Below are positions 1-7,178 of a stretch of 15,632 nucleotides of DNA, one piece after another. Numbering within the stretch: position 1 is the stretch's first letter; the number at the start of each line of letters is the position of its first letter. The position numbers and the translations under genes are program-made. The stretch lies in contig JAUWYS010000004.1 of NCBI GenBank assembly GCA_030615715.1, positions 1-15,632 on the forward strand. Direction: 5' to 3'. This stretch comes from a bacterium. Its GTDB lineage: Bacteria > Patescibacteriota > Minisyncoccia > Minisyncoccales > CG1-02-41-26. The notes beneath the pieces were generated by a model. It saw only the letters and a program-made list of their open reading frames with translations, was not told the origin of the DNA and did no database searches.

Positions 1-146
1 AATTTTGAAGTAATTTTTCTGATGGCTCTCCCTAAAATCTCCAACTTCCCAAAATCCTTAGTAAAAATACTAAAAAGCTGGTCGGCCTCTCCCCGACCCT
101 CCTTTTTCAAAAAAATCCCCTTCGTCCTGTAATGAGTAAACGGCAT
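1..146 (-). CDS. recO: DNA repair protein RecO, N-terminal part (runs off the left edge)
   Basis: The start of a minus-strand gene, cut by the window edge after 48 codons. The ATG at 146-144 gives a protein beginning MPFTHYRTKGIFLKKEG, followed by GEADQLFSIFTKDFGKLEILGRA. This fits the N-terminal OB-fold of RecO, where a 'T.giiLk....gE.d.l.tift...Gk......ga.r' pattern is typical. RecO loads RecA onto SSB-coated single-stranded DNA together with RecR. The start lies one base after the trpF-like stop, so the two genes are almost certainly co-transcribed. The upstream sequence shows no clear Shine-Dalgarno. The identification rests on about 48 residues, and the zinc-binding C-terminal half is not visible. 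Confidence 0.75.
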   Translation of the reverse strand, partial: MPFTHYRTKGIFLKKEGRGEADQLFSIFTKDFGKLEILGRAIRKITSK

Positions 147-147
147 T

Positions 148-771
148 TTATTTTTCGGCTTCTCTTACTACTTGGACGAATTCTTTGACTTTTTCTTCGC
201 TTATTTTATCGTCTTCCATTACGCCTCCACTGACATCTATTCCCCAGGGATGGAGTAATTTTATGACTTCACCAACATTCTCGGTTGAAAGACCTCCGGC
301 TATCATAATGTCGTAATTTTGGCATGCTTCTTTAGCCATGTTCCAATCAAAGGTTTGGCCAGGTTGGCGAGCTTTATCGTGAGGAGTATCAAGAAGAAAT
401 TTATCTACTATCCCTTCATAGGGTTCGAAAATCTTTAAATCTAATCCATCCATTACCTCAAAAGCTTTAATGAGTGGGGTTTTTATCAAGCGGCAATATT
501 CCGGACTCTCTCTACCATGAAGTTGAATGTAAGAAAGGTTACATTGAAAAGCAATAGAATTTATTTTCTCTGGATTCTCATCAACGAATACACCAACTAG
601 TCTTGCTTCTTCTGGTAGTTCTTTAATAATTTCTAAAGCTTTTTCCAAGGTTATGGGTTTTTTAGCGAAGGAGATAAACTGGAAGCCAAGAAAATCCGCC
701 CCACCCTCAATAATAGCCGAAGCGTCTTCCAAAGTTCTCACTCCACAAACTTTTATCTTAATCCTTGGCAT
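148..771 (-). CDS. trpF: Phosphoribosylanthranilate isomerase-like protein (TrpF family)
   Basis: A 207-residue TIM barrel of the TrpF family, which isomerises N-(5-phosphoribosyl)anthranilate in tryptophan synthesis. Visible family marks are IKVCGVRTLEDA at 5-16 with the catalytic Cys9, VGVFVDENPE at 59-68, IQLHGRE at 82-88, LLD with the likely catalytic Asp128, IAGGLSTENV at 157-166 and GIDVSGGV at 177-184. Several conserved positions differ: the usual phosphate-binding 'SPR' near residue 36 reads AKK, 'GGTG' before FDW reads PGQT, and 'DVSSGVE' reads DVSGGVM. The ATG at 771 is preferred because family members begin close to the KVCG motif. A GTG at 792 would add seven residues. No other trp gene is in the window, so the pathway role is uncertain. 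Downstream recO starts after one base. Confidence 0.8.
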   Translation of the reverse strand: MPRIKIKVCGVRTLEDASAIIEGGADFLGFQFISFAKKPITLEKALEIIKELPEEARLVGVFVDENPEKINSIAFQCNLSYIQLHGRESPEYCRLIKTPLIKAFEVMDGLDLKIFEPYEGIVDKFLLDTPHDKARQPGQTFDWNMAKEACQNYDIMIAGGLSTENVGEVIKLLHPWGIDVSGGVMEDDKISEEKVKEFVQVVREAEK

Positions 772-822
772 ATAAAATCTATTACTACCCACAGCTTCCT
801 ATTTTAATTTGTGGGTGTTGAT

Positions 823-1194
823 TTACGAGGTGTCGGTGGTTTTCTTGAGCCATCTAATGTGTTGGTCAATTTTTATCCCCTCATCATAAGTTTTTGCTTT
901 ATCTTTTTTTTCTTTGAGTTTGTCAATTACGCTTCGGGCGTCGTCACGACCAATATCCGGACCATGTTTTCCATAAGTAAACTCTTTCGCAAGATTCTCT
1001 TTTTCTTCTGTACTCATCGGTCTTGTAGTGCCTGGAATCGCTGAAGGAGCGTTTCTAAATTTTCCCGTTAATCTTGAAAGGGGAACAGAACCGCCTGGAC
1101 CGTAAAAATCCGGCTTGCTGGGTTTCTTTTCTGGGGGCGGTGACGATGGAGCTTTGCGAGGAACTCTTGGTTTGTTTTGAAATGGTAATGCCAT
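823..1194 (-). CDS. Hypothetical protein, proline-rich N-terminus and helical C-terminus
   Basis: A 123-residue protein that I do not recognise. The first 45 residues are rich in Pro, Lys and Ser and look disordered (for example RKAPSSPPPEKKPSKP). From about residue 60 the protein is highly charged and likely helical, ending in KIDQHIRWLKKTTDTS. There is no signal peptide or membrane segment. The ATG at 1194 lies 14 bases after the ileS stop on the same strand, so it is probably translated from the aaRS transcript. No clear Shine-Dalgarno precedes it. The long open frame in a gene-dense region and the unbroken strand order support it being real. The overlapping plus-strand frame at 811-1044 is rich in Phe and is a shadow. 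Confidence 0.65.
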   Translation of the reverse strand: MALPFQNKPRVPRKAPSSPPPEKKPSKPDFYGPGGSVPLSRLTGKFRNAPSAIPGTTRPMSTEEKENLAKEFTYGKHGPDIGRDDARSVIDKLKEKKDKAKTYDEGIKIDQHIRWLKKTTDTS

Positions 1195-1208
1195 ATATAT
1201 TTTAATTC

Positions 1209-4097
1209 TTACTTTTTGTCGACCTTTCTGATAGCTAAATTAAGTTCTTCATTATCAATTTTAAGTTTCTTTTCCTCAGCAGTAACCTCTTTTTCTGATA
1301 AACGGGTGAGGTCTTTAGTCTTGGTTTCTTTTTGAATCAAGGTTTTGTTTTTGAATAAAATTTTAGCTAATTTGGGACTGCCTGAATAATAGATTGAAAT
1401 TTTATCTTGGGGTGTTAAGCCGGCCTTCTTTCTTAGTGCTTGGAGATGACGGATAATTTCCCGAACCTGACCTTCCTCTTTCAATTCTGGGGTAATTTTT
1501 GTGTCTAATTTTGTTTCTGTTTTTCCAATTTTGTGAGTTATTTTTTTAACATTTATTTCTTCTTTTATTAATTCCAATAATTCTCTTTTGGATTTAGAAG
1601 AAGATAGAGAGGAAGATGAATATGATGACGAAGTTGATGAAGAAGAAGACAGTGAAGAAAGAGGTTGTTTTATCTTTTTTCTTGCTTTTGCCCTTTCTGC
1701 CAATGCTTTTGCAACAATCTCACGAACTTCTACCATTGCATTTTCTAATTCGTCATCAATCAATTTTTCATTTGCTTTGGGCCAGTCTGCCAAGTGAACA
1801 CTCTCTTTTTTTGTTAAATCCTGATAGATTTTCTCTGATAGAAACGGGATAAAGGGAGCAGTTAATTTGCTTAAATTCAAAAGAATAAATCCCAGGGTTG
1901 CTGTACTCTCTCTCAGTTCTTTTTCGCTGGCAGGTTTTTGAAACCGTTTTCTGGAGCGCCTGATATGCCATAAAGAGAGGTTCTCAACCACAAAATTTTC
2001 TATTTTCCTGGTGACGCCGGTAATATCATATTTTTCCAGGCCCCGGGTAACTTCCGAAATTAATCTATTGAAACAGGAAAGAATCCATTTGTCCAAAATA
2101 TCTTCGCTTTTATCGTGATAGTCAAATTTTTTTGTTAAATAGGTCTGGAAAAATAAATGGGAGTTCCAGAAAGTCATGATGAATCTTTTTAAAACGTTGT
2201 TTAAATCTTTTTCAGAGAAAAGTTTTGAGTCGCCAGGTTGATTCAAGGTGTAGAAATACCAACGAAGAGCATCAGCTCCATACTTATCAGTAATCTCCCA
2301 GGGGTCAACGATGTTTCCTTTGGATTTTGACATCTTCTCTCCTCGGGCATCTAAAACATGTCCCAAGCAAAGAACATTTTTGTAGGGAGTCCCCTTACAA
2401 AGTAAGGTAGCGATGGCTAAAAGGGTATAAAACCAACCTCTGGTCTGGTCAATGGCTTCAGCAATATAGTCAGCTGGATATTGTATCTTTTCATCAATCA
2501 GGTCTGAGTTTTCAAAAGGATAATGATACTGGCTGAAAGGCATAGCCCCTGAATCAAACCAAACATCAATGACTTGAGAAACACGCTTCATTTTCCCTCC
2601 ACATTTTTCACATTTAAGAATCACCTTATCAATGTAAGGACGGTGGAGGTCTTCTATCTTATCATTAGCAGTTTGTAGCTCTTCAATTTCCTTGATTGAA
2701 CCAAGACATCTTTGATAATCGCATTCTTGACACTGCCAAATGGGCAAAGGAGTTCCCCAATATCTCTCGCGAGAAAAAGCCCAATCTTTAACTTCTCGCA
2801 GCCACTCACCAAAACGACCTTGCTTAAGGTGAGAAGGAACCCAGTTTATCTTTTTATTATTAGTTAAGAGCTTCTCTCTCAAGGCAGTCATCTTAATGAA
2901 CCAGCTTTTTTTAGCGTAATAAATCAGCTTGGAATTACATCGCCAACAGAAGGGATAGTCATGTTCGTAAAGTTCTTCTCGGAACAAAAGTTTCTTTTTT
3001 TGGAGTTCTGTTATAATTTCTTTATTTAATTTCTCATCGGTAACACTCTGGCCTGCCCAGGGTTTAACCTCCTTGGTAAATTTACCTTCCTCATCAACAT
3101 TGACAATAACTGACAAATTATTTTTCTTGCCAATTTGCATATCATCTTCACCAAAAGCTGGAGCCATATGAACCAAACCCGTCCCTTCATCTCGAGAAAC
3201 AAAATCTCCAGCAATCACCGAATAGGCTTTTTTCTCTGGTTTAGCAAAATCAAAAAGTGGCTGGTACTCCATACCCAGTAATTCCTTTCCCTTAAATTCC
3301 TCAACAATCTTATATTCTTTGTCCAAAACATTCAATCTTCCTTTGGCTAAGATTAAAAATTCTTCAGCCACCTTTACTTTGACATAACTGAACCCTGGAT
3401 TAACTGCCACCGCCACGTTGCCCGGTAAAGTCCAGGGAGTAGTTGTCCAAACCAACAAATAAGTATTTTTCTCTCCTTTAACCGGGAGCTTTAGATACAA
3501 AGAAGGCTCTTTAATCTTTTTATATCCTTGAGCTACTTCGTGGCTTGAAAGAGTAGTGCCGCATCTCGGGCAGTAAGGAACAACCTTGAAATCCTGATAC
3601 AAAAGCCTCTTATCCCAAATTTGTTTAATAATCCACCAGAGTGTTTCCATGTATTCTTTGTCATAGGTGGTGTAGGGGTCATCCATATCGACCCAATAGG
3701 CAATTCTCTCGGTAATATCTCTAAAAAGTGGCAAGTATTTTTGGACATTTTTCCTGCATTCTTTGTTGAATTTTTCAATGCCAATTCTCTCAATGTCTTT
3801 TTTGGTTTTGAAGCCCAGGTTTTTCTCCACCTCAATTTCCACTGGCAAGCCGTGGGTGTCCCAGCCATTTTTTCTTTTGACATAAAAACCTTGCATGGTC
3901 TTGAAACGAGGAATGACATCTTTATAGATTCTAGCTAAAGTCATGTGAACGCCAGGTCGAGCATTAACCGTAATCGGTCCATCAAAAAAAATAAGTCTGG
4001 GACAGTTTTCTGTCTTTTTTAGGGTCTTTTCAAAAATCTTATTATCTTTCCAGAATTTTAGAATCTCTTTCTCAATTTTGGGGAATTCTGGAGTCAT
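1209..4097 (-). CDS. ileS: Isoleucyl-tRNA synthetase
   Basis: A 962-residue class I synthetase that charges tRNA-Ile. In order: the nucleotide-binding signature at residues 39-56, where the usual HIGH reads HMTL (51-54); WDTHGLPVEIEVEK at 79-92; a CPRCG cysteine pair at 176-180; the CP1 editing domain with WTTTPWTLPGNVAVAVNP from 217; a GTGLVHMAPAFGEDD editing motif; further cysteine pairs (CWRC, CQEC, CEKC); WFDSGAMPFSQ; KMSKS at 588-592; and a C-terminal anticodon-binding region. The length, the split HxxL signature and the sequence around it fit the eukaryote-like IleS subgroup. A serine-rich tract at 814-834 interrupts the C-terminal domain between KQPLSSL and LLELIKEE. The ATG overlaps the stop of the phosphatase gene as ATGA, indicating translational coupling. 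Confidence 0.96.
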   Translation of the reverse strand: MTPEFPKIEKEILKFWKDNKIFEKTLKKTENCPRLIFFDGPITVNARPGVHMTLARIYKDVIPRFKTMQGFYVKRKNGWDTHGLPVEIEVEKNLGFKTKKDIERIGIEKFNKECRKNVQKYLPLFRDITERIAYWVDMDDPYTTYDKEYMETLWWIIKQIWDKRLLYQDFKVVPYCPRCGTTLSSHEVAQGYKKIKEPSLYLKLPVKGEKNTYLLVWTTTPWTLPGNVAVAVNPGFSYVKVKVAEEFLILAKGRLNVLDKEYKIVEEFKGKELLGMEYQPLFDFAKPEKKAYSVIAGDFVSRDEGTGLVHMAPAFGEDDMQIGKKNNLSVIVNVDEEGKFTKEVKPWAGQSVTDEKLNKEIITELQKKKLLFREELYEHDYPFCWRCNSKLIYYAKKSWFIKMTALREKLLTNNKKINWVPSHLKQGRFGEWLREVKDWAFSRERYWGTPLPIWQCQECDYQRCLGSIKEIEELQTANDKIEDLHRPYIDKVILKCEKCGGKMKRVSQVIDVWFDSGAMPFSQYHYPFENSDLIDEKIQYPADYIAEAIDQTRGWFYTLLAIATLLCKGTPYKNVLCLGHVLDARGEKMSKSKGNIVDPWEITDKYGADALRWYFYTLNQPGDSKLFSEKDLNNVLKRFIMTFWNSHLFFQTYLTKKFDYHDKSEDILDKWILSCFNRLISEVTRGLEKYDITGVTRKIENFVVENLSLWHIRRSRKRFQKPASEKELRESTATLGFILLNLSKLTAPFIPFLSEKIYQDLTKKESVHLADWPKANEKLIDDELENAMVEVREIVAKALAERAKARKKIKQPLSSLSSSSSTSSSYSSSSLSSSKSKRELLELIKEEINVKKITHKIGKTETKLDTKITPELKEEGQVREIIRHLQALRKKAGLTPQDKISIYYSGSPKLAKILFKNKTLIQKETKTKDLTRLSEKEVTAEEKKLKIDNEELNLAIRKVDKK

Positions 4098-4657
4098 AGT
4101 TTTTTAACTTCGCCAACTTCAAGGGAAAGTTTAGCTTTTTGTTCTAAAAGTTCGTCCTCATTTAACTCTTTTATTCCTCCTTGCAGGAGCCATAAAGGAC
4201 AGCCGTGACTAACAATCAAAATATTCTTTCCTTGATGTTTTTTATCAATATCTTTTAGAAAATCTATTACTTTCTGTTTAACATCATCCCAGCTCTCACC
4301 TTGAAGAGGGGGCTTGGAGAATTTTTCTTTGCGAATAGGAAAAGCCCGCCGGTATTCCTCTATTGGTTTTCCTCGATAAATCCCCATATTTCTCTCCCAA
4401 AGCCGAGGGTCAAAAATTATTTCAACACCAAGCTCTTTAGCCACCATTTCAGCTGTCTGGCGGGTTCGGGGCATGTCTGAAGCATAAATCAAATCAATTT
4501 TCTCTTTCTTGAGTTTTTCAGCTGCAACTTTTGCCTGTTCTTTTCCTTTCTCGGTTAATAAAATTGGGGAAGGTTCTGGCCAAGGGTACAATATCTTCTC
4601 CTTCTGAAGCTGATAGGGTGTTTCCCCGTGCCTTAAAATAAAATAAGTGTTTCGCAT
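4094..4657 (-). CDS. Histidine phosphatase superfamily protein (phosphoglycerate mutase-like)
   Basis: A 187-residue branch 1 histidine phosphatase. The phosphohistidine motif RHGE is at 9-12 (His10). The second part of the pocket is seen as YASDMPRTRQTAE at 58-70, with a phosphate-binding Arg. LWERNMGIYRGKP at 86-98 corresponds to the common 'L.E..fG.weG' block. GESWDDV at 120-126 and VSHG at 149-152 (His151) complete the site. The substrate cannot be told from sequence: phosphoglycerate mutase, alpha-ribazole phosphatase and broad phosphatases share this core. I chose the ATG at 4657 rather than 4702 because RHGE normally lies within about 10 residues of the start, and because the earlier start would overlap argS. 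It starts one base after argS and overlaps ileS by four bases, so it sits coupled between two synthetase genes. Confidence 0.85.
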   Translation of the reverse strand: MRNTYFILRHGETPYQLQKEKILYPWPEPSPILLTEKGKEQAKVAAEKLKKEKIDLIYASDMPRTRQTAEMVAKELGVEIIFDPRLWERNMGIYRGKPIEEYRRAFPIRKEKFSKPPLQGESWDDVKQKVIDFLKDIDKKHQGKNILIVSHGCPLWLLQGGIKELNEDELLEQKAKLSLEVGEVKKL

Positions 4658-4658
4658 A

Positions 4659-6347
4659 TTACATTTTTTCTGGAGCAGAAATGCCAAGGAGAGAAAGAGC
4701 ATTTTTTAATACTTGGGCAATCGCAGCCGTTAAAGCCAATCTAAATACTTTAAGCTCAGGAGTTTCGGCTTTAATAATTGGATGTAGGGTATAGAAAAGA
4801 TTGTATCTTTGGGCTAAACCAAAGATGAAATTACAAATCAAATTAGGAGAAAAATTCTTAGCTGCTTCTTCAATTACTTCAGGGAATTCGTAAATTATTC
4901 TCAAAATATCTTCTTCTTCTTTATTCAAGTCAATAGACTTTATCTTCTCATCCTTAACTTTATATTCAGCTTTTCTAAGTACACTTTGGCATCGAGCAAA
5001 GGTATATTGCAAATAGGGACCGGAGTTTCCCTTAAGATTTAAAATTTTATCCCAATCAAAGATAATATCTCCACTGTAATGCTGAGATAAATCGTTATAC
5101 TTTACAGCACCAATTCCTACTGCTTCCCCCACTTTCTCTTTTTCTTCTTTGGATAATCCTCTACCTGTCTCTGATTGTTCAATAATCTTTCTTGCTCTCT
5201 TAATTGCCTCTTTCAAAACTTCTTCTAAATGAATTGTCCTGCCTTTCCTGGTAGAAAGTTTTCCCTCTTTGAAACGAATGAGTCCATGAGCTACATGGAA
5301 AAACTTTTCTCTCTTTGCCCATCTTAAAAGTTCTACTGCCCAAAACAATTGTTTGAAATGAAGATACTGCTCAGCTCCAACTTCATAAAGGATTAAATCT
5401 GGTTTCCATTTTTTTAATCGGTATTTTATAGTGGCTAAATCTCGAGTTAAATAGGTGGTGGCTCCATCAGATTTCAAAATCATGGCTGGAGGTAACTTTT
5501 CTTGGGGGTATTTAATAATCAAGGCACCCTGACTTTTAGTAGCAATTTTTTTCTTAATTGCTTCATCAATGACTTTTTTTAGCATTCCTTGGTAAAAACT
5601 CTCTCCCAAAGCACAATCAATTTTTATTGCAAGGAGTTTATAGATTCTATCAAATTCTTTCAAACTTAAATCTACACAAGCTTGCCAAATTTCTTTAGCC
5701 TCCTTATCTCCTTTTTCTAATTTTTTAAACCAAGACCTTGCCTCTTCTCCCATCTTCGGAGTTTTCTCTGCTTCTTCATGAAATTTGACATACAATTTCT
5801 CTAATTCTTCAATGGTTAAGTCTTCCAAGATTTTATTTTTTTCCTTCCCTGCCTTGTCTTTTAATTTGTCTTTCTTTAATTGATAAATTAGTTCCCCAAA
5901 CTGGGTTCCCCAATCTCCCAGGTGATTATCTCCAATGCATTGCCAACCTAAAAATTCATAAATATTGTAAAGGGCTTGACCAATAATGGTTGAACGTAAG
6001 TGACCTATACCAAAGGGTTTGGCAATATTTGGCGCAGAATAATCTATTACTAACGTTTTTCCTTGTTCTGCTCCACCATATTTTTCTTTTTGTCTTAGAA
6101 TCTGAGTTATTGTATCAAGTAGAAATTCTTTGGTAAGAAAAAAGTTAATAAAACCGGGTCCAGCCACCTCAACTTTTTCAAACATGGGATTATCCTCAAT
6201 CTTTCTTGCAATTTCCTTAGCGTCAAGCTTAGCCTCCATAGCTATGTTAGTTGAGTAATCACCATGCCCAGCATCTGCTGGATGCTCTATCCTTGCTTCC
6301 TTGCCAGTAATTTCTCTGAGTAATTTTGCTATTTCATTTCTTATCAT
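4659..6347 (-). CDS. argS: Arginyl-tRNA synthetase
   Basis: A 562-residue class I synthetase that charges tRNA-Arg. The N-terminal Add1-like domain (about 1-95) includes GDYSTNIAM. The active site has IDYSAPNIAKPFGIGHLRST at 101-120, with the HIGH equivalent GIGH at 113-116, then GDNHLGDWGTQFG at 139-151. The KMSKS equivalent is KLSTRKG at 363-369, followed by RTIHLEEVL. The C-terminal DALR anticodon-binding domain ends in NALSLLGISAPEKM, a typical ArgS ending. The length is close to the normal 560-580. The ATG at 6347 is only 38 bases from the divergent smpB start. A weak TAAACT hexamer at 6360-6355 would place transcription start almost at the ATG. It heads the run phosphatase, ileS, unknown, trpF, recO. 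Confidence 0.97.
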   Translation of the reverse strand: MIRNEIAKLLREITGKEARIEHPADAGHGDYSTNIAMEAKLDAKEIARKIEDNPMFEKVEVAGPGFINFFLTKEFLLDTITQILRQKEKYGGAEQGKTLVIDYSAPNIAKPFGIGHLRSTIIGQALYNIYEFLGWQCIGDNHLGDWGTQFGELIYQLKKDKLKDKAGKEKNKILEDLTIEELEKLYVKFHEEAEKTPKMGEEARSWFKKLEKGDKEAKEIWQACVDLSLKEFDRIYKLLAIKIDCALGESFYQGMLKKVIDEAIKKKIATKSQGALIIKYPQEKLPPAMILKSDGATTYLTRDLATIKYRLKKWKPDLILYEVGAEQYLHFKQLFWAVELLRWAKREKFFHVAHGLIRFKEGKLSTRKGRTIHLEEVLKEAIKRARKIIEQSETGRGLSKEEKEKVGEAVGIGAVKYNDLSQHYSGDIIFDWDKILNLKGNSGPYLQYTFARCQSVLRKAEYKVKDEKIKSIDLNKEEEDILRIIYEFPEVIEEAAKNFSPNLICNFIFGLAQRYNLFYTLHPIIKAETPELKVFRLALTAAIAQVLKNALSLLGISAPEKM

Positions 6348-6370
6348 ATGTTTTAGTTTAGCTCATTTTT

Positions 6371-6379
6371 TGTTAGAAT
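6371..6379 (+). promoter_or_regulatory. Extended -10 promoter for smpB-ssrA, predicted leaderless
   Basis: The sequence TGTTAGAAT reads as an extended -10 element: TG, one base, then TAGAAT, five of six matches to TATAAT. No good -35 is visible, as is allowed for extended -10 promoters. A start seven bases past the hexamer would be at about 6386, the A of the smpB ATG, so the mRNA would be leaderless. No Shine-Dalgarno is present between the element and the ATG, which agrees. Confidence 0.5.
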
Positions 6380-6385
6380 TAAAGC

Positions 6386-6844
6386 ATGCGAACCATCATT
6401 GAAAATAAAAAAGCGCTGTTTAACTACCAGGTTTTGGAGAAATTTAAAGCTGGCATTGTTTTAATTGGCCAGGAGGTAAAATCAATTAAAACTGGGAAAA
6501 TAAGTTTAAGGGGCAGTTTTGTGGTACTCAAGGGAGAGGAAGTTTTTTTGATAGGAGCTAACATTCCTCCCTACCAACCCAAAAATGCTCCCAAAGATTA
6601 TCTTCCTCAGAGAAGCCGAAAGCTCCTTTTGAAAAAGGCGGAAATCAAGCATTTAATTGGTAAGGCCCGCCAGAAAGGCTTGACGATGGTGCCTTTAAGG
6701 GTGTATACTGATAAGGGTAAAATCAAGCTCGAGTTCGGGATTGCCCGCGGAAAAAAGAAATTTGACAAAAGAGAAAAAATCAAAAAAAGAGAAGTTGAGA
6801 GAGAAATACGGAAAGCTCTAAAAGGGGACGCACGGATTCGATAG
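6386..6844 (+). CDS. smpB: SsrA-binding protein SmpB
   Basis: A 152-residue SmpB, the partner that carries alanyl-tmRNA to ribosomes stalled on mRNAs lacking a stop codon. Family marks are ENKKALFNY at 6-14, FKAGIVLIGQEVKSIKTGKISLRGSF at 20-45, RSRKLLL, LIGKARQKGLTMVPLRVY, GIARGKKKFDKRE and a basic C-terminal tail. The tail lacks the Trp found in the E. coli protein. The start is fixed by the family N-terminus and by the promoter just upstream. The last six codons (GDARIR) and the TAG stop lie inside ssrA. The tmRNA 5' end at 6824 is exactly the first base of codon 147, so RNase P processing of a joint transcript would remove the stop codon and leave 146 whole codons. Confidence 0.96.
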   Translation: MRTIIENKKALFNYQVLEKFKAGIVLIGQEVKSIKTGKISLRGSFVVLKGEEVFLIGANIPPYQPKNAPKDYLPQRSRKLLLKKAEIKHLIGKARQKGLTMVPLRVYTDKGKIKLEFGIARGKKKFDKREKIKKREVEREIRKALKGDARIR

Positions 6845-7165
6845 GAGTTTCTCTGAAGCTAGCAAGCTGAGGTGTGGATCCTCATTAAACTTTCACAAAA
6901 AATAAGTGAGAACTTATTCGCTAAACCCGCTTACGCATTAGCGTAAAGCCATCCGAGTTGCTGATTCTCGATAAGTAACTTTGGGTGTCATATCATCGAG
7001 ATAGGTAGTTGCTCTACCCCAAACAATTACTGAAATCTATGGGGTTCGGACATCAGAAGTTTCGTTTGCTTCTTGTTCTGATGTTCTAAAAAATAAAGCA
7101 AACTAAGCTTGTAGATTTGCTTTCAGAAAATCTTCTACACGTGGGTTCAATTCCCACCGTCTCCA
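6824..7165 (+). ncRNA. ssrA: tmRNA (transfer-messenger RNA)
   Basis: One-piece tmRNA of about 342 bases before CCA addition. The acceptor stem pairs GGGGACG (6824-6830) with CGTCTCC (7158-7164), including the G3-U wobble that marks alanine identity. The discriminator is A7165. CCA is not encoded: CAG follows. The conserved GGATTCGA is at 6833-6840, and the T-arm GTGGG-TTCAATT-CCCAC is at 7141-7157. Pseudoknot 1 pairs TGAGG 6868-6872 with CCTCA 6880-6884 and TGTGGA 6873-6878 with TTCACA region 6892-6897. A second knot pairs 6966-6972 with 6995-7001 and 6980-6985 with 7018-7023. A third pairs 7050-7058 with 7076-7084 and 7064-7071 with 7096-7103. The linker between the second and third is short, so one of the usual four pseudoknots may be reduced or absent. 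Confidence 0.96.
6908..6946 (+). other. tmRNA tag reading frame, predicted tag (A)ENLFAKPAYALA
   Basis: The mRNA-like part of tmRNA. A frame ending GCA TTA GCG TAA at 6935-6946 gives the ...YALA end typical of degradation tags. The resume codon is placed at GAG 6908-6910 by analogy with E. coli: it lies 10 bases after pseudoknot 1, begins with G, and has T6903-A6904 at positions -5 and -4, as the E. coli U85-A86 pair does before its resume codon. The tag would be alanine from tmRNA plus 12 encoded residues. It ends in ALA rather than the commoner ALAA. The terminus is solid; the exact first codon is inferred. Confidence 0.8.
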
Positions 7166-7178
7166 CAGAATCAAAATT

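Noticed and set aside
1588..1797. Plus-strand frame with a long acidic Glu/Asp run
   Set aside because: It is the complement of the IleS serine-rich tract; the acidic run is the other strand of the Ser codons. The frame has a TTG start and no gene context.
3621..3938. Plus-strand frame of 105 codons inside ileS
   Set aside because: Antisense to the conserved N-terminal part of IleS, with shadow-like composition.
4658..4702. Longer start for the histidine phosphatase
   Set aside because: It would overlap argS by 44 bases and push the RHGE motif 15 residues further from the N-terminus than usual.
6795..6823. A private ssrA promoter inside the end of smpB (TTGAGA at 6795)
   Set aside because: No acceptable -10 hexamer lies at the right distance for a start at 6824; the best candidates (TCTAAA, CTAAAA) are poor and would start inside tmRNA.
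7141..7165. A separate tRNA gene, suggested by a perfect T-arm and acceptor strand
   Set aside because: The matching 5' acceptor strand is at 6824, and the intervening sequence has tmRNA pseudoknots and a tag frame, so this is the tRNA-like end of tmRNA.
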